DNA from: Caldovatus sediminis
GTDB taxonomy: Bacteria > Pseudomonadota > Alphaproteobacteria > Acetobacterales > Acetobacteraceae
Length of the DNA stretch: 64,000 nucleotides
Assembly (NCBI RefSeq): GCF_014644455.1
Contig: NZ_BMKS01000006.1
Location: 248,001 to 312,000 of the forward strand
Reading direction: 5' to 3'
Below, in pieces: positions 39,356 to 47,847 of the stretch. Each line of letters opens with the position of its first letter. The stretch's first letter is position 1. The position numbers and the translations under genes were made by a program. Below the pieces are notes generated by a model. It saw only the letters and a program-made list of their open reading frames with translations. It searched no databases and was not told where the DNA came from.

Positions 39356-40510
39356 TCATCGCCGGCCCTCGAACCGGACGACGCAGCGCGCCCCGGTGCC
39401 CCCCTCCTCGCCCGCGTCCGCGGCGTCCCCTTCGCCGGCGCGTCCGCGCTCCACGCGGAAGCTGCCGCCAAGCTGGCGCGCGAGGCCGCGCACCAGGCCG
39501 AGCCCCGAGGCGCGCCGCCCGACCGCCATGGCCGGGTCGAAGCCTGGACCGTCGTCCTCGACGGCGAGCTCGAAACCCGCGCCGCCGAGCGCGGCCAGCC
39601 GCACCCTCACACCCCCCGGTGGCCCGCCCGGGCCGTGCCCGTGCTTCAGCGCGTTGGTCAGCAATTCGTTCAGGATGAGCGCGAGCGGGACGGCGACGTC
39701 GTTCGGCACCTCGATCGGCGCCGCCTCGACCGAGAGCCGCTGCGGGTCGGCGCCGAGCGCGCGCAGGACCGCCGGGCACAGCGCCTTCACCAGCTCGTCG
39801 CCGCGGACCCCGACCAGGCTGCCCTCGCCATACAGCATCTGGTGCACTCGTCCGACGGCCGACAGCCGGTGCTCGACCTCGGCGAGGACCGCCTTGGCGT
39901 CGGCGGAGGCGGTGTCGCGCCGGGCCGCGCCCAGCATGCCGACGAGCATGTGCAGGCTGTTCTTGACCCGGTGGTGCAGCTCGCGCACCAGCACCTCGCG
40001 TTCGCGCAGCGCGTCCTCGAGCACGGCCTGGATGCGGCGGCGCTCGCGGATCTCCGCCTTCAGCTCGCGCAGCTGCCGCGCGAGCAGCGAGAAGCGCCGG
40101 TCCCCCCGCCCCGGCAGGAGGCGGAGCAGGAGGCGCGCCCTGCGCGAACCGTCCGGCGCGGCCGGCTCGAGCAGGGCGCCGGAGCAGCGGAACCGGACGG
40201 TCGCGCCATCCGCGCCGCGCAGCGCGACGGCGCCCGGCAACGCGGCGTGCGAGCCGGCGCAGCGGTCGAGATAGGTGCGCAGCCGGGCGCCCGTCTCCGG
40301 GTCCTCGTCCGGGCAGAGGGCGGTCAGCAGGCCGCCCGGCGCGGCCCCCGCTCCGAGGCGCGCGGCCGCCGCCGGGTTGGAGAGGACGATCCGCCCGTCG
40401 GGCTCGACCACCAGTGCGGGTTCGGGAAGCGCGCGCAGCACGGCGGCGATGCCGGCCTCACGCGTTCCGGCCATCGCGGCGGAAGTATTCGCGTGTGTCC
40501 GGCGCGACAT
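39356..40510 (-). CDS. HisKA_2 sensor histidine kinase
   Basis: A soluble kinase of 384 aa (372 aa if the ATG at 40474 is used). An N-terminal PAS-like sensor domain (about 20-130, [18 protein letters not shown]) is followed by a short helical linker. The dimerisation domain has the phospho-acceptor His179 in [12 protein letters not shown], and the ATPase domain has [20 protein letters not shown] and the G-box [15 protein letters not shown]. It overlaps the upstream methanogen-output-domain gene by 17-53 bp depending on start, so the two are translationally linked; the receiver gene follows. Confidence 0.88.
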   Translation of the reverse strand: MSRRTHANTSAAMAGTREAGIAAVLRALPEPALVVEPDGRIVLSNPAAAARLGAGAAPGGLLTALCPDEDPETGARLRTYLDRCAGSHAALPGAVALRGADGATVRFRCSGALLEPAAPDGSRRARLLLRLLPGRGDRRFSLLARQLRELKAEIRERRRIQAVLEDALREREVLVRELHHRVKNSLHMLVGMLGAARRDTASADAKAVLAEVEHRLSAVGRVHQMLYGEGSLVGVRGDELVKALCPAVLRALGADPQRLSVEAAPIEVPNDVAVPLALILNELLTNALKHGHGPGGPPGGVRVRLAALGGAGFELAVEDDGPGFDPAMAVGRRASGLGLVRGLARQLGGSFRVERGRAGEGDAADAGEEGGTGARCVVRFEGRR

Positions 40511-41000
40511 CGGCGGTTGGCCTCAGGTGGATCACGATCCGGCATTCCGGGTCGCCCCGGGCGATCGTGCGCTCCAGCCAGACCGCGGCGTAGCCCAGGT
40601 TCTGCGCCGCGATGTGGCCGAAGACGTTGGAGGTCATCATGCACAGCGAGGGCCGGCCGCGCACGAACTCGCCGAAGGGGCAGGCCCGGTTGCCGAGGAC
40701 GATGCGGTCCTCGGTCTCCTCGATCACGAAGAAGTCGCCCTGGATGCGGCGCTTCAGGTCCACGAGGACCGCGGCGACCTGCTCGCGCGAGAGCCGCTCG
40801 ACGGCGAGCGCGCGGCGATAGGCGGCGTCGATGTGCTCGCCCATGGCGGCGCCGACGACGCTGATGTAGCCGGAGGCCTCCTCGACGCCGACCACCTCCT
40901 CGAGCGTGCCGGCGAGTTCGCGGAGCAGGCGGCGCAGGAAGACGTCGCGCTCGAGCGGCACGTCGGCGGATGCGACCTGCGGAACCGGTGGCCCCTCCAC
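40458..41000 (-). CDS. Methanogen output domain 1 (MetOD1)-type protein
   Basis: A 180-aa protein from a GTG at 41000, with GGGGGAGGG about 9 nt upstream; the frame continues upstream but is Arg-rich and not protein-like. The helical N-terminal half ([20 protein letters not shown]) leads to a domain with three conserved cysteines: [20 protein letters not shown] and [10 protein letters not shown]. This pattern matches MetOD1/V4R-like sensory domains found next to HWE/HisKA_2 kinases in alphaproteobacteria. The three Cys could bind a metal, cofactor or redox signal. It heads the three-gene signalling cassette with kinase and receiver. Confidence 0.72.
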   Translation of the reverse strand: MEGPPVPQVASADVPLERDVFLRRLLRELAGTLEEVVGVEEASGYISVVGAAMGEHIDAAYRRALAVERLSREQVAAVLVDLKRRIQGDFFVIEETEDRIVLGNRACPFGEFVRGRPSLCMMTSNVFGHIAAQNLGYAAVWLERTIARGDPECRIVIHLRPTADVAPDTREYFRRDGRNA

Positions 41001-41172
41001 GCGGCGGCCCTCCCCCGGGCGAGCTGTCCGAGATTCCCCGATACAGCGGGCGCCTGCCCCGCCGCAAGCGCGGGCTGGCCGTGCCGTCGGGCCGCCGGGC
41101 GGCATGCGGGATTGACGAACCCGTGCGCCGCGACGGGCGGGGCGGGATCGTCGGTCGCCTCCGCCACGCGCG

Positions 41173-41760
41173 TCACCACGGGGCGTAGGTGCCCACCAGG
41201 TCGAGCGTGTCGGCGGCGGGACCGAAGGCCGCAAGGTCGAAGCCCTCGGCGGAGGGGGCGCGCGCCTCGACGAGGCCGAGGACGTCCGCCTCGTTGCCAC
41301 CCTCGCCGACCAGCACCCGCACCTGCCGCGTCTCGGGCCGTCCCTCGAAGGCGGCGCGCATGCCAGCCGCGACGCCCGGCGCGGCGCCGGCGCCCGCGCC
41401 GCGGAAGCGCAGCAGCGTCAGGCGCGCGCAGCGGCCCGTCACGCGGTCTCCGGGGTGGAGCTGCTCGCCGGCGTAGCGCCATACCCGCACGCGGCTCGTG
41501 ACGCGCTTCGTCCACGGGCTCGAGCGCTCGAAGGCGACGCGCAGATAGGCCTCGGAGCGCAGCACCTCCGGCGAGACGAGGTCGTAGATCGCGAGGTAGC
41601 GTGGCGCCGCGCCGGAGACGCCGACGAAGCGGAGCCCCGTCTCGAAGCCGGGGACGGCGAGTCGCTCGGGGACGTGCTCCGTGTCGTACCAGGCGTTGAA
41701 CTCCTCCTCGAAGGCGGGCGGCGGCTGCATCAGCACCAGCAGGAAGCCCTTCTTCGCCAT
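41173..41760 (-). CDS. DUF4286-like / EthD-type dimeric alpha-beta barrel protein
   Basis: A 195-aa protein whose N-terminus [20 protein letters not shown], followed by [15 protein letters not shown], is the characteristic ferredoxin-like half-barrel of DUF4286/EthD proteins. A second similar half appears from about residue 100 ([10 protein letters not shown]). Members of this fold bind or transform small hydrophobic acids and quinones, but the family function is open. It stands alone upstream of the signalling cassette, with 172 bp between them. Confidence 0.7.
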   Translation of the reverse strand: MAKKGFLLVLMQPPPAFEEEFNAWYDTEHVPERLAVPGFETGLRFVGVSGAAPRYLAIYDLVSPEVLRSEAYLRVAFERSSPWTKRVTSRVRVWRYAGEQLHPGDRVTGRCARLTLLRFRGAGAGAAPGVAAGMRAAFEGRPETRQVRVLVGEGGNEADVLGLVEARAPSAEGFDLAAFGPAADTLDLVGTYAPW

Positions 41761-42233
41761 CGCGTCTCATTCTCCTCCGGTTCGCGCTGTCGCGTCGCGG
41801 GCGGGCTGCGTGGCGCGCGCCGCCCTCGTCGGGCCTCGGACCGCGCCGCGTCGCGTCGGACGGCGCCGGGTGCCGCATCGGGCGGCGCGGACGCGGCAGC
41901 GGTGTCGGTGGGCAGACCCTGCGGACGCGGCGGCGGGGAACGAAGGGGGCGAACCGGACGCGACGCGGCGCCGGCCCGCGATCCTCGGCGCGCGATCGGC
42001 CGGGCGCGTTGCCGCCGGCGCGAGCGCGGGCGGCGTGCGGCGGCGGGTGCCGCGGGCCGGACCGCCCGCCGTTCCCGTGCGCCGCGGGCAAGGCATCGGC
42101 CGGCGTGCCCCCGCCGCTCCGCCCCTGGCCGCGGCACGCCCGGCCGTGCCCGCGGGCACGGCCGCTGCCGAGCGCATCGTCGCATCATCCTTTCGCGTGA
42201 CGTTCCACCTTACCGACGGCGGCTGCCGCGCTG
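41761..42233. other. Gene-free GC-saturated stretch with a perfect palindrome
   Basis: This 473-bp stretch lies between the DUF4286-like gene and the stop of the Ntn-hydrolase-like gene, both on the minus strand. No gene is credible. The only ordered feature is the 24-bp perfect inverted repeat at 42141-42164. Confidence 0.5.
42141..42164. repeat. 24-bp perfect palindrome
   Basis: Two 12-bp arms, CGGCCGTGCCCG and CGGGCACGGCCG, meet without a spacer. The site lies about 70 bp past the stop of the minus-strand gene 42234-42803. It lacks a loop and a T-run, so it does not look like a classical intrinsic terminator. It may be a strong RNA hairpin ending that transcript or a dimeric protein site. 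Confidence 0.6.
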
Positions 42234-42803
42234 TCAAGCGGGGGGCGGCCGCGCCGGCGCCGACAGCTCGCAGGTCCACGCCTCGCCGCCGCAGGTGATG
42301 TCGAGCGCGATCGCCGTCTCGAGCGCGCGCCGGAGCACCTCGCCCCCGTCGGTGCCGAGTCCGGTCCGCAGCAGCGCGTAGCCGGCGCCGAGCGCGACCT
42401 CCCGCCCCGACCCTTCGGCCCAGAGCATGCCGGCGGGCACCGGCAGGACCGAGAAGTCCGCGCCGATCGACCAGACGCCGTCCGGATGGGCCAGCATGAC
42501 GGTCTGCGCGAAGTCCAGGGGGCCGCGCTCCTCCGCCGCCCCGTGGAATCCGTCCGCCTGAAGCTGCGCGCGGACCCGCAGCGCGAACTCGTCGGGCCCC
42601 GCGAGGTCGCGGAGCAGCCCGTCCGCCCCCCGGAACAGCACGTTCGCGGCGCGCAGATGGCCGGCGACGCCGACCGCCCAGGGCGGCCGCACCGCCCATT
42701 TCGGGCCGAACGCCTGGCGGATGCTGTCGGAGCAGACGGTGGTGTCGCTGCCGATCCAGGTCCCTCGGCCGTTTCCGAACCACAAGGCGGCGATGATGCT
42801 CAA
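42234..42803 (-). CDS. HslV/proteasome-like Ntn hydrolase homologue
   Basis: A 189-aa protein from a TTG start with GGAGG 11 nt upstream. The N-terminus MSIIAALWFG, then TWIGSDTTV, then GPKWAV and VGVAGHLRAANVLF, matches the first part of HslV/proteasome beta folds. After Met removal, Ser2 would be the N-terminal nucleophile, with Asp20 and Lys35 in the positions of the HslV Asp and Lys. Family members otherwise use Thr. No hslU is adjacent. It may be a solo peptidase or an inactive relative. Assignment is by fold pattern only. Confidence 0.62.
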   Translation of the reverse strand: MSIIAALWFGNGRGTWIGSDTTVCSDSIRQAFGPKWAVRPPWAVGVAGHLRAANVLFRGADGLLRDLAGPDEFALRVRAQLQADGFHGAAEERGPLDFAQTVMLAHPDGVWSIGADFSVLPVPAGMLWAEGSGREVALGAGYALLRTGLGTDGGEVLRRALETAIALDITCGGEAWTCELSAPARPPPA

Positions 42804-42931
42804 GGCGGGCTGAACCTCCGGCGGGCCCCGGGCATCGGGGCGGCGCCCCGCACCATGGCCAGGATCGCCCCGGCATGGGAGTCCGGCCTCGCCCCGACGC
42901 CGGGCCGCGGATCCCGGCCGGGGAGCAGGCG

Positions 42932-42945
42932 ATGACGCAGATCAA
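42932..42945. promoter_or_regulatory. FNR-type box ATGACGCAGATCAA (9 of 10 positions)
   Basis: A dyad fitting TTGAY-N4-RTCAA except for its first base. Its centre is about 87 bp upstream of the nitroreductase ATG (43025). With a -41.5 position the transcript would start near 42980. This is the weakest of the set. Confidence 0.4.
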
Positions 42946-43024
42946 GGCCGGGTTCCGGCGCCGGGGCATGCTCCGCCCGGGACAGCCATCGCCCGGTGGG
43001 CCCGCGCGCGGGCAGGAGGGAAGG

Positions 43025-43549
43025 ATGCCGTCGTTCTTCGAGGTCGTCGCCGCGCGCCGGTCGGCGCGGGCCTTCCTGGCGCGGCCGATCGAGCCCGCCG
43101 CCCTGCGGTCGGTGCTGGAGGCGATGGTCGAGGCGCCCTCGGCCGGCAACCTGCAGGCCTACCGGGTGATCCTGGTCGAGACCCGGGAGACCAGGAACGC
43201 GCTCGCCGAGGCGGCCCACGGCCAGGATTTCGTCGCCGCCGCGCCGACCGTGCTCGTCTTCTGCGCCGACGCGCCGCGCAGCCGCGCGCGTTACGGCGAG
43301 CGCGGCGCCGCGCTCTTCGCGCTGCAGGACGCGACCATCGCCGCGAGCTACGCGCAGCTCGCGGCGACGGCGCTCGGCCTCGGCTCGTGCTGGGTGGGCG
43401 CCTTCGACGAGGCGCGGGTGGCGCGGCTGCTGCGCCTCGCCGCCGGGGTCCGGCCGGTGGCGATCCTCGCCCTCGGCCATGCCGCGGAGCGGCCGCCGCG
43501 GCCGCCGCGCCGGCCCGTCGAGGCGCTGGTGCAGGCGGAGGCGCATTGA
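43025..43549 (+). CDS. Nitroreductase family protein
   Basis: An FMN-dependent NAD(P)H oxidoreductase-like protein of 174 aa. The start MPSFFEVVAARRSARAFL is chosen for AGGAGGG upstream and the canonical RRS phosphate-binding motif; a longer frame lacks similarity. SAGNLQAYRVILVE is the FMN/dimer motif, and GLGSCWVGAFDE with ILALGHAAE closes the fold. It is somewhat short for the family. A DUF2267 gene follows at 63 bp, probably in the same transcript, and a putative FNR box lies upstream, as is common for nitroreductases in low-oxygen regulons. Confidence 0.85.
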   Translation: MPSFFEVVAARRSARAFLARPIEPAALRSVLEAMVEAPSAGNLQAYRVILVETRETRNALAEAAHGQDFVAAAPTVLVFCADAPRSRARYGERGAALFALQDATIAASYAQLAATALGLGSCWVGAFDEARVARLLRLAAGVRPVAILALGHAAERPPRPPRRPVEALVQAEAH

Positions 43550-43612
43550 GACGACGGTGCGCGGCCGCGCGCCGCCGAGGACCGAGCAGGCTGTCAGGAG
43601 GAGCGAGGGCGG

Positions 43613-44038
43613 ATGACGACCGGCAACCGGGAGCTCGACGAGGAGATCCGCGCGACGACGGACTGGATCGAGGCGTTCGTGCGGCGCCTCGGCTGGCAGG
43701 ACCGGGACAGGGCCTACCAGGCGCTGCGCGCGGCGTCGCACGCGCTGCGCGACTGCCTGCCGGTGGACGAGGCGGCAGCCATCGGCACGCAGCTGCCGGC
43801 GCTGCTGCGCGGCGTCTACTACGACGGCTGGCGCCCCACCGGCCGCGCCTTCCGCATCCGCACGCGCGACGCCTTCCTGGAGCGGATCCGCGAGGGCGTG
43901 CGCCGCGACCCCGCGATCGACGCGGAGCAGGTGGCGCGCGGCTTCCTTGCCATCCTCGCCGAGCGCCTCCCGCCGGCCGAGCTCGAGGACGCGCGGGCCG
44001 TCACGCCCGCCGAGCTGCGCGGGCTGTGGCCGGACTGA
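43613..44038 (+). CDS. DUF2267 domain protein (copy 1)
   Basis: A 141-aa protein with the DUF2267 pattern ALRAASHALRDCLPVDEAAA, then LPALLRGVYYDGWRPTG, then the FLERIREGV helix. The family consists of small helical proteins frequent in stress clusters; biochemical role unknown. GGAGGAGC sits upstream of the ATG. It follows the nitroreductase gene. It is paralogous to the protein encoded at 50.9-51.4 kb. Confidence 0.85.
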   Translation: MTTGNRELDEEIRATTDWIEAFVRRLGWQDRDRAYQALRAASHALRDCLPVDEAAAIGTQLPALLRGVYYDGWRPTGRAFRIRTRDAFLERIREGVRRDPAIDAEQVARGFLAILAERLPPAELEDARAVTPAELRGLWPD

Positions 44039-44086
44039 AGGCCGGCGGCGGAGGCGCGAGGGGGCCCGCGCGGCGCCGCGCCGCGT

Positions 44087-44968
44087 TCAGCCGGCGCCTT
44101 CCCGCTTCTCCTCCGCCGCGGGCTCCGGCGGCCCGACGAGCAGCGCCGGAACGCCGCGGACCGACGTCAGCGGCGGCGTCTCCTGCGCCGCGCGCGCGCT
44201 GGCGCGGCTCAGCACCAGCAGCCGCTCCCGCGCGCCCTCGAGCGCGTCGAGGATGGCCTCCGTCGTCAGGTCGCGCAGGCCGCGGGTGACGACCTGATCC
44301 TCGGGCAGGCGCGCCGCGCGGGCCGCGGCGGCCACGGCCGCGCGCTGCTCGCCGGCCGCGAGGCCGGGCGGCAGCAGGAGGAGCAGGCGCTCGCGCGCCG
44401 CGGCCGCGATCCCCGCGGCGACTCGCAGGCCGGGGTCCGCCGGCGTCGCCGCCAGGGTCGCCACCGGCCCCGCGCGGCGTGCGATCCGCTGCGGCAGCAG
44501 CATCACCGACGCCGCGGAGCGCAGCGCCGCCTGCACGGCGCGCGGCAGCGACCCGCGGGCGCGCTCCGCCGGCGAGCCCGCCCCACCGACGGCGACGATG
44601 TCGTGCGGCCGCGCGAGCGCGGCGAGGGCGGCCGCGGGGTCGCCGCGCAGGAACTCGAAGGCGGCGGGGACGCCGAGCCTCGCGCATTGCTCCTCGAGCA
44701 GCCTGCGCGCGCGCCGGGCCGCCGCCTCGAACTCCTCGGCGATCCGCGCCGCGTCGAGCCGGCTCCACTCGCAGCCCGGCAGCCGCAGCTCCCGCGCGAG
44801 GGGCAGCCCGGCGAGGCCGAGCACCGCCTCGTCCGCGACGAACACGCCGAGCAGGTCGAGCCGCAGCAGGCCCGCGAACTCCACCGCCGCGCGGACGCCG
44901 CCCTCGCCCTCGGCCGCGTGGCCGAGGTCGAGCAGGATGCGCCGGAATTCGTCCGGTTCGCCGCTCAT
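44087..44968 (-). CDS. Universal stress protein (tandem UspA-like)
   Basis: A 293-aa UspA-superfamily protein. The first half (about 10-160) has RRILLDLGHAAEGEGG, a long helical arm and DIVAVGGAGSPAERARGSLPR, the nucleotide-loop region. The second half (about 165-280) is a shorter Usp-like domain with RERLLVLSRASARA and VPALLVGPPE. Its ATG overlaps the stop of the Lon-like gene (ATGA), so it is translated from the same mRNA, under the putative FNR box at 47575. Confidence 0.78.
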   Translation of the reverse strand: MSGEPDEFRRILLDLGHAAEGEGGVRAAVEFAGLLRLDLLGVFVADEAVLGLAGLPLARELRLPGCEWSRLDAARIAEEFEAAARRARRLLEEQCARLGVPAAFEFLRGDPAAALAALARPHDIVAVGGAGSPAERARGSLPRAVQAALRSAASVMLLPQRIARRAGPVATLAATPADPGLRVAAGIAAAARERLLLLLPPGLAAGEQRAAVAAAARAARLPEDQVVTRGLRDLTTEAILDALEGARERLLVLSRASARAAQETPPLTSVRGVPALLVGPPEPAAEEKREGAG

Positions 44969-47439
44969 GGTCCGCCCTCCTCTCGCCGGGCCTCGGCGGC
45001 CGCGCCCTCGTGCATGGCCCGCCGCGCCTCGGCGAAGCGCCGCAGGCGCTCCTCCACCAGCCGGTTGACGCTGCCCTCCGGGTAGGTGCCGTCGGGTCCC
45101 CGGGTCCCGGCGTCGCGTCCGGTCAGCAGCGCGACCGCCTGGTCGATCCGCCGCACCGGATATATGGCGAAGCGGCCCGCCGCGCAGGCCTCGACGACCT
45201 CGGCGTGCAGCATCAGGTGCTGCACGTTGGAGTGCGGAATGACCACGCCCTGCGTCCCGGTCAGCCCGCGCGCGCGGCAGACATCGAAGAAGCCCTCGAT
45301 CTTCTCGTTCACGCCGCCGATCGCCTGCACGTCGCCGTGCTGGTTCACCGAGCCGGTGACCGCGAGGTCCTGGCGCAGCGGCAGGCCGGAGAGGGCGGAG
45401 AGCAGCGCGAGCAGCTCGGCGCAGGAGGCGCTATCGCCCTCGACGCCGCCGTAGGACTGCTCGAACACCAGGCTCGCGTAGAGCGACATCGGCGCGTCGA
45501 GCGCGTAGCGGCCCGACAGGAAGCCGGTGAGGATCAGCACGCCCTTGGCGTGCAGCGGTCCGCCGAGCTCGACCTCGCGCTCGATGTCCACGATCCGGCC
45601 GGAGCCCGGGCGGACGCGGGCGGTGATGCGCGTCGGGCGGCCGAAGGCGTGGCCGCCGATGCCGGCGACGCTGAGCCCGTTGACCTGCCCGACCCGGCTG
45701 CCCGCGGTGGCGATCAGCGCGATGTCGCGCAGGATGGCGTCGCGCGACAGCTCGTGCAGGCGCGCGACGCGGCGCCGCTGTTCGGCGATGGCGCGCTCGA
45801 CGTCCTCGCGGGCGATCGCCGCGCGGCCGGCGGCGCCGGCCCAGTGGTCGGCCTCGACCACGAGGTCGCGCAGCCGCTCGGCGAGCAGCGTCAGCCGCTC
45901 GGCGTCCTCGGCGAGGCGCGCGGCGTGCTCGACGGCGCGCGCGGCGGCGCCGCGGTCGAGCGGCCTCAGCCCGTCGTCCCGGGCGATCGTCGCCACCATG
46001 CGGGCGAGCATCGCCTCGGTCTCCGGCGAGCGCGCCGCCTCGTCGTCGAAGTCGGCGATCACCTTGAAGTGCCGCTCGAGGTCGGGGTCCACGGCGGCGA
46101 GCAGGTAGTGGAGCAGGCGTTCGCCGACCAGCACCACCTTGACGTCCAGCGGGATCGGGTCCGGTTCCAGCGAGACGGTGCTGGAGAGGCCGATGTGCTG
46201 CGCGGCGTCCTCGATCGTGATGCGCCGCTGCAGCAGGGCCCGCTTGAGCGCGGCCCAGCTGAACGGCTCGGTCAGCAGGGCGCGGGCGTCGATCAGGATG
46301 GTGCCGCCGTTGGCGCGGTGCAGCGCGCCGGGCTTGATCAGGCGGAAGTTGGTGACCAGCGCGCCCTGCACGGGCAGGTGCTCGACCCGGCCGACGAGGT
46401 TGCCGAGGGTCGGGTGCAGTTCCTCGATCACCGGCGCGCCGGCCTCCGCGGGCCTGGTCACGAGGATGTTGACGTCGTAGCGGTCGAACGGGCTCAGCGT
46501 GCGCAGGCCGGCGGGCAGGCCGCCGTCCGGCGGCAGGGCCTGGGCGTCGAGGAAGAGCGGCGCGTGCTCGACGAGGTCGGCGCGCACCGCCTCGAGGTGC
46601 GCCAGCACCCGCGGCAGGTCGGAGAACGACGCCGTGACCTCCGCCATCGCGTGGTCGATCACGAACTTCGCGGTCTCGCGGTCGAGGGCGCGCACGGCGT
46701 CGCGGCGCTCCTTCTCGATGCGCGGGATGGCGCGCAGCGTCTCCTCCAGCTCCTTCTCGATCTCCGCGATGGCGTCGCGCACCTCGCGCTGGCGCTCGGG
46801 CGGCCACGTGGCGAACTCCTCCGGCGGCACCACTTTGCCGTCCTTCGCGGGCGCGACGGCGAAGCCCATCGGCGTGCGCAGGATCGCGACGCCCTTCGCG
46901 GTGGCCTTCTCGCCGAGCGCGGCGAAGCTCCGCTCGGCCTGGCCGTGGAACGAGGCCTCGATGGCGCTGCGCCGGCGCTGGTAGTCCTCGCTCTCGAACA
47001 GCGCGGGGAGCGCGGCGCGCAGCTCCTCGATCAGGCCCGAGATGGCGGATCGCAGCGCCGGCGCCCGGCCGGCGGGCAGGGCGAGGGCCGCCGGACGATG
47101 CGGCACGGCGAAGTTGTTGACATAGACCCAGTCGGAGGGCGCGGGGCGCCGTGCGGCGGCGTCCCGCAGCAGCCCGCGGATCGATTCGCTGATGCGCGCG
47201 GCGCCCGGTCCCACGGCGAAGATGTTGAACCCGTCCGCGGCGATCGCGGTGCCGAGCCGGACCGCCTCCCGCGCGCGCGTCTGGCCCGCGAGCGCCTGCA
47301 GGGGCTCCAGGTCCGCGGTCGTCGTGAAGGCGAGCGCGGACAGGTCGGCGGGGCGATACAGGCGCTCCCGGGGCAGCGCCTCCGGCGGCGCGCCATCCTC
47401 CGGTTCGGAGTCCTGCCGGCCGGTCACGAGTTCATCCAT
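44965..47439 (-). CDS. Lon-like ATP-dependent protease homologue (LonB/LonC type)
   Basis: An 824-aa protein of the AAA-Lon family resembling YcbZ/LonC. The start MDELVTGRQDSEPED is preferred because GGGGGAG lies just upstream, though an ATG eight codons earlier is possible. The N-terminal region has GFNIFAVGPGAARIS where a Walker A is expected, without the usual Lys. A long helical insertion follows, then Walker B-like GGTILIDARALL. The Lon protease domain contains VEGDSASCAELLALL (Ser670) and GGVNEKIEGFF (Lys713), the Ser-Lys dyad. It is co-transcribed with a Usp gene, with an FNR-type box upstream. Confidence 0.85.
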   Translation of the reverse strand: MDELVTGRQDSEPEDGAPPEALPRERLYRPADLSALAFTTTADLEPLQALAGQTRAREAVRLGTAIAADGFNIFAVGPGAARISESIRGLLRDAAARRPAPSDWVYVNNFAVPHRPAALALPAGRAPALRSAISGLIEELRAALPALFESEDYQRRRSAIEASFHGQAERSFAALGEKATAKGVAILRTPMGFAVAPAKDGKVVPPEEFATWPPERQREVRDAIAEIEKELEETLRAIPRIEKERRDAVRALDRETAKFVIDHAMAEVTASFSDLPRVLAHLEAVRADLVEHAPLFLDAQALPPDGGLPAGLRTLSPFDRYDVNILVTRPAEAGAPVIEELHPTLGNLVGRVEHLPVQGALVTNFRLIKPGALHRANGGTILIDARALLTEPFSWAALKRALLQRRITIEDAAQHIGLSSTVSLEPDPIPLDVKVVLVGERLLHYLLAAVDPDLERHFKVIADFDDEAARSPETEAMLARMVATIARDDGLRPLDRGAAARAVEHAARLAEDAERLTLLAERLRDLVVEADHWAGAAGRAAIAREDVERAIAEQRRRVARLHELSRDAILRDIALIATAGSRVGQVNGLSVAGIGGHAFGRPTRITARVRPGSGRIVDIEREVELGGPLHAKGVLILTGFLSGRYALDAPMSLYASLVFEQSYGGVEGDSASCAELLALLSALSGLPLRQDLAVTGSVNQHGDVQAIGGVNEKIEGFFDVCRARGLTGTQGVVIPHSNVQHLMLHAEVVEACAAGRFAIYPVRRIDQAVALLTGRDAGTRGPDGTYPEGSVNRLVEERLRRFAEARRAMHEGAAAEARREEGGP

Positions 47440-47847
47440 GCGGCTCCCCCCTCGGGCCATCACATGCGTCCGCTTCGCTCAAGGCCCGCCGGTCGGGCGG
47501 GCATGGCTCCGCAGCGGGACCGCGCCCCTCGCGGCCGATGGCCGCAACTCCTACAGGGGCCGGGCCGTTCGTGATTGATCGAGATCAGGCGCGCGCATGG
47601 TGCCGGAACGATCATGCCGGAAGGGGGCCTCGCGCCCCGTGGAGCCGAGGCAGCATGGCCGCGATCTCCGGATTCCGCAAAGGCGCTTCCGGCCGCGGTC
47701 CCCGGCCGCCGGGCGGGGGCGCCCCGATGGCGGGTTCCCGCTCCGGCGGCGGGCGGCGGTCCTGGCCCTGTCCGCCGCCGCGGCCGTGCCGTGCGACGGG
47801 CGGGCGGAGATCGCGCCGCGGCGCGCAACCGCAGGAGGACGGAGGAG
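47440..47847. other. Divergent regulatory region between lon-like and capA-like genes
   Basis: This 408-bp stretch holds the FNR-type box at 47575-47588. Both genes start away from it. Frames that cross it read as Arg/Gly-rich non-proteins. Nothing else is recognised. Confidence 0.5.
47575..47588. promoter_or_regulatory. FNR-type box TTGATCGAGATCAG
   Basis: TTGAT-N4-ATCAG, nine of ten consensus positions. The 13-mer TTGATCGAGATCA is repeated exactly, in opposite orientation, at 60679-60692 before acs. It lies about 142 bp from the Lon-like ATG (minus) and 266 bp from the CapA-like ATG (plus). The minus gene pair is the likelier target. Confidence 0.55.

Noticed and set aside
38749..40510. 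PhyR-EcfG general stress response locus
   Set aside because: The receiver protein has no sigma-like domain, and there is no NepR- or EcfG-like gene nearby. The cassette is a separate signalling unit.
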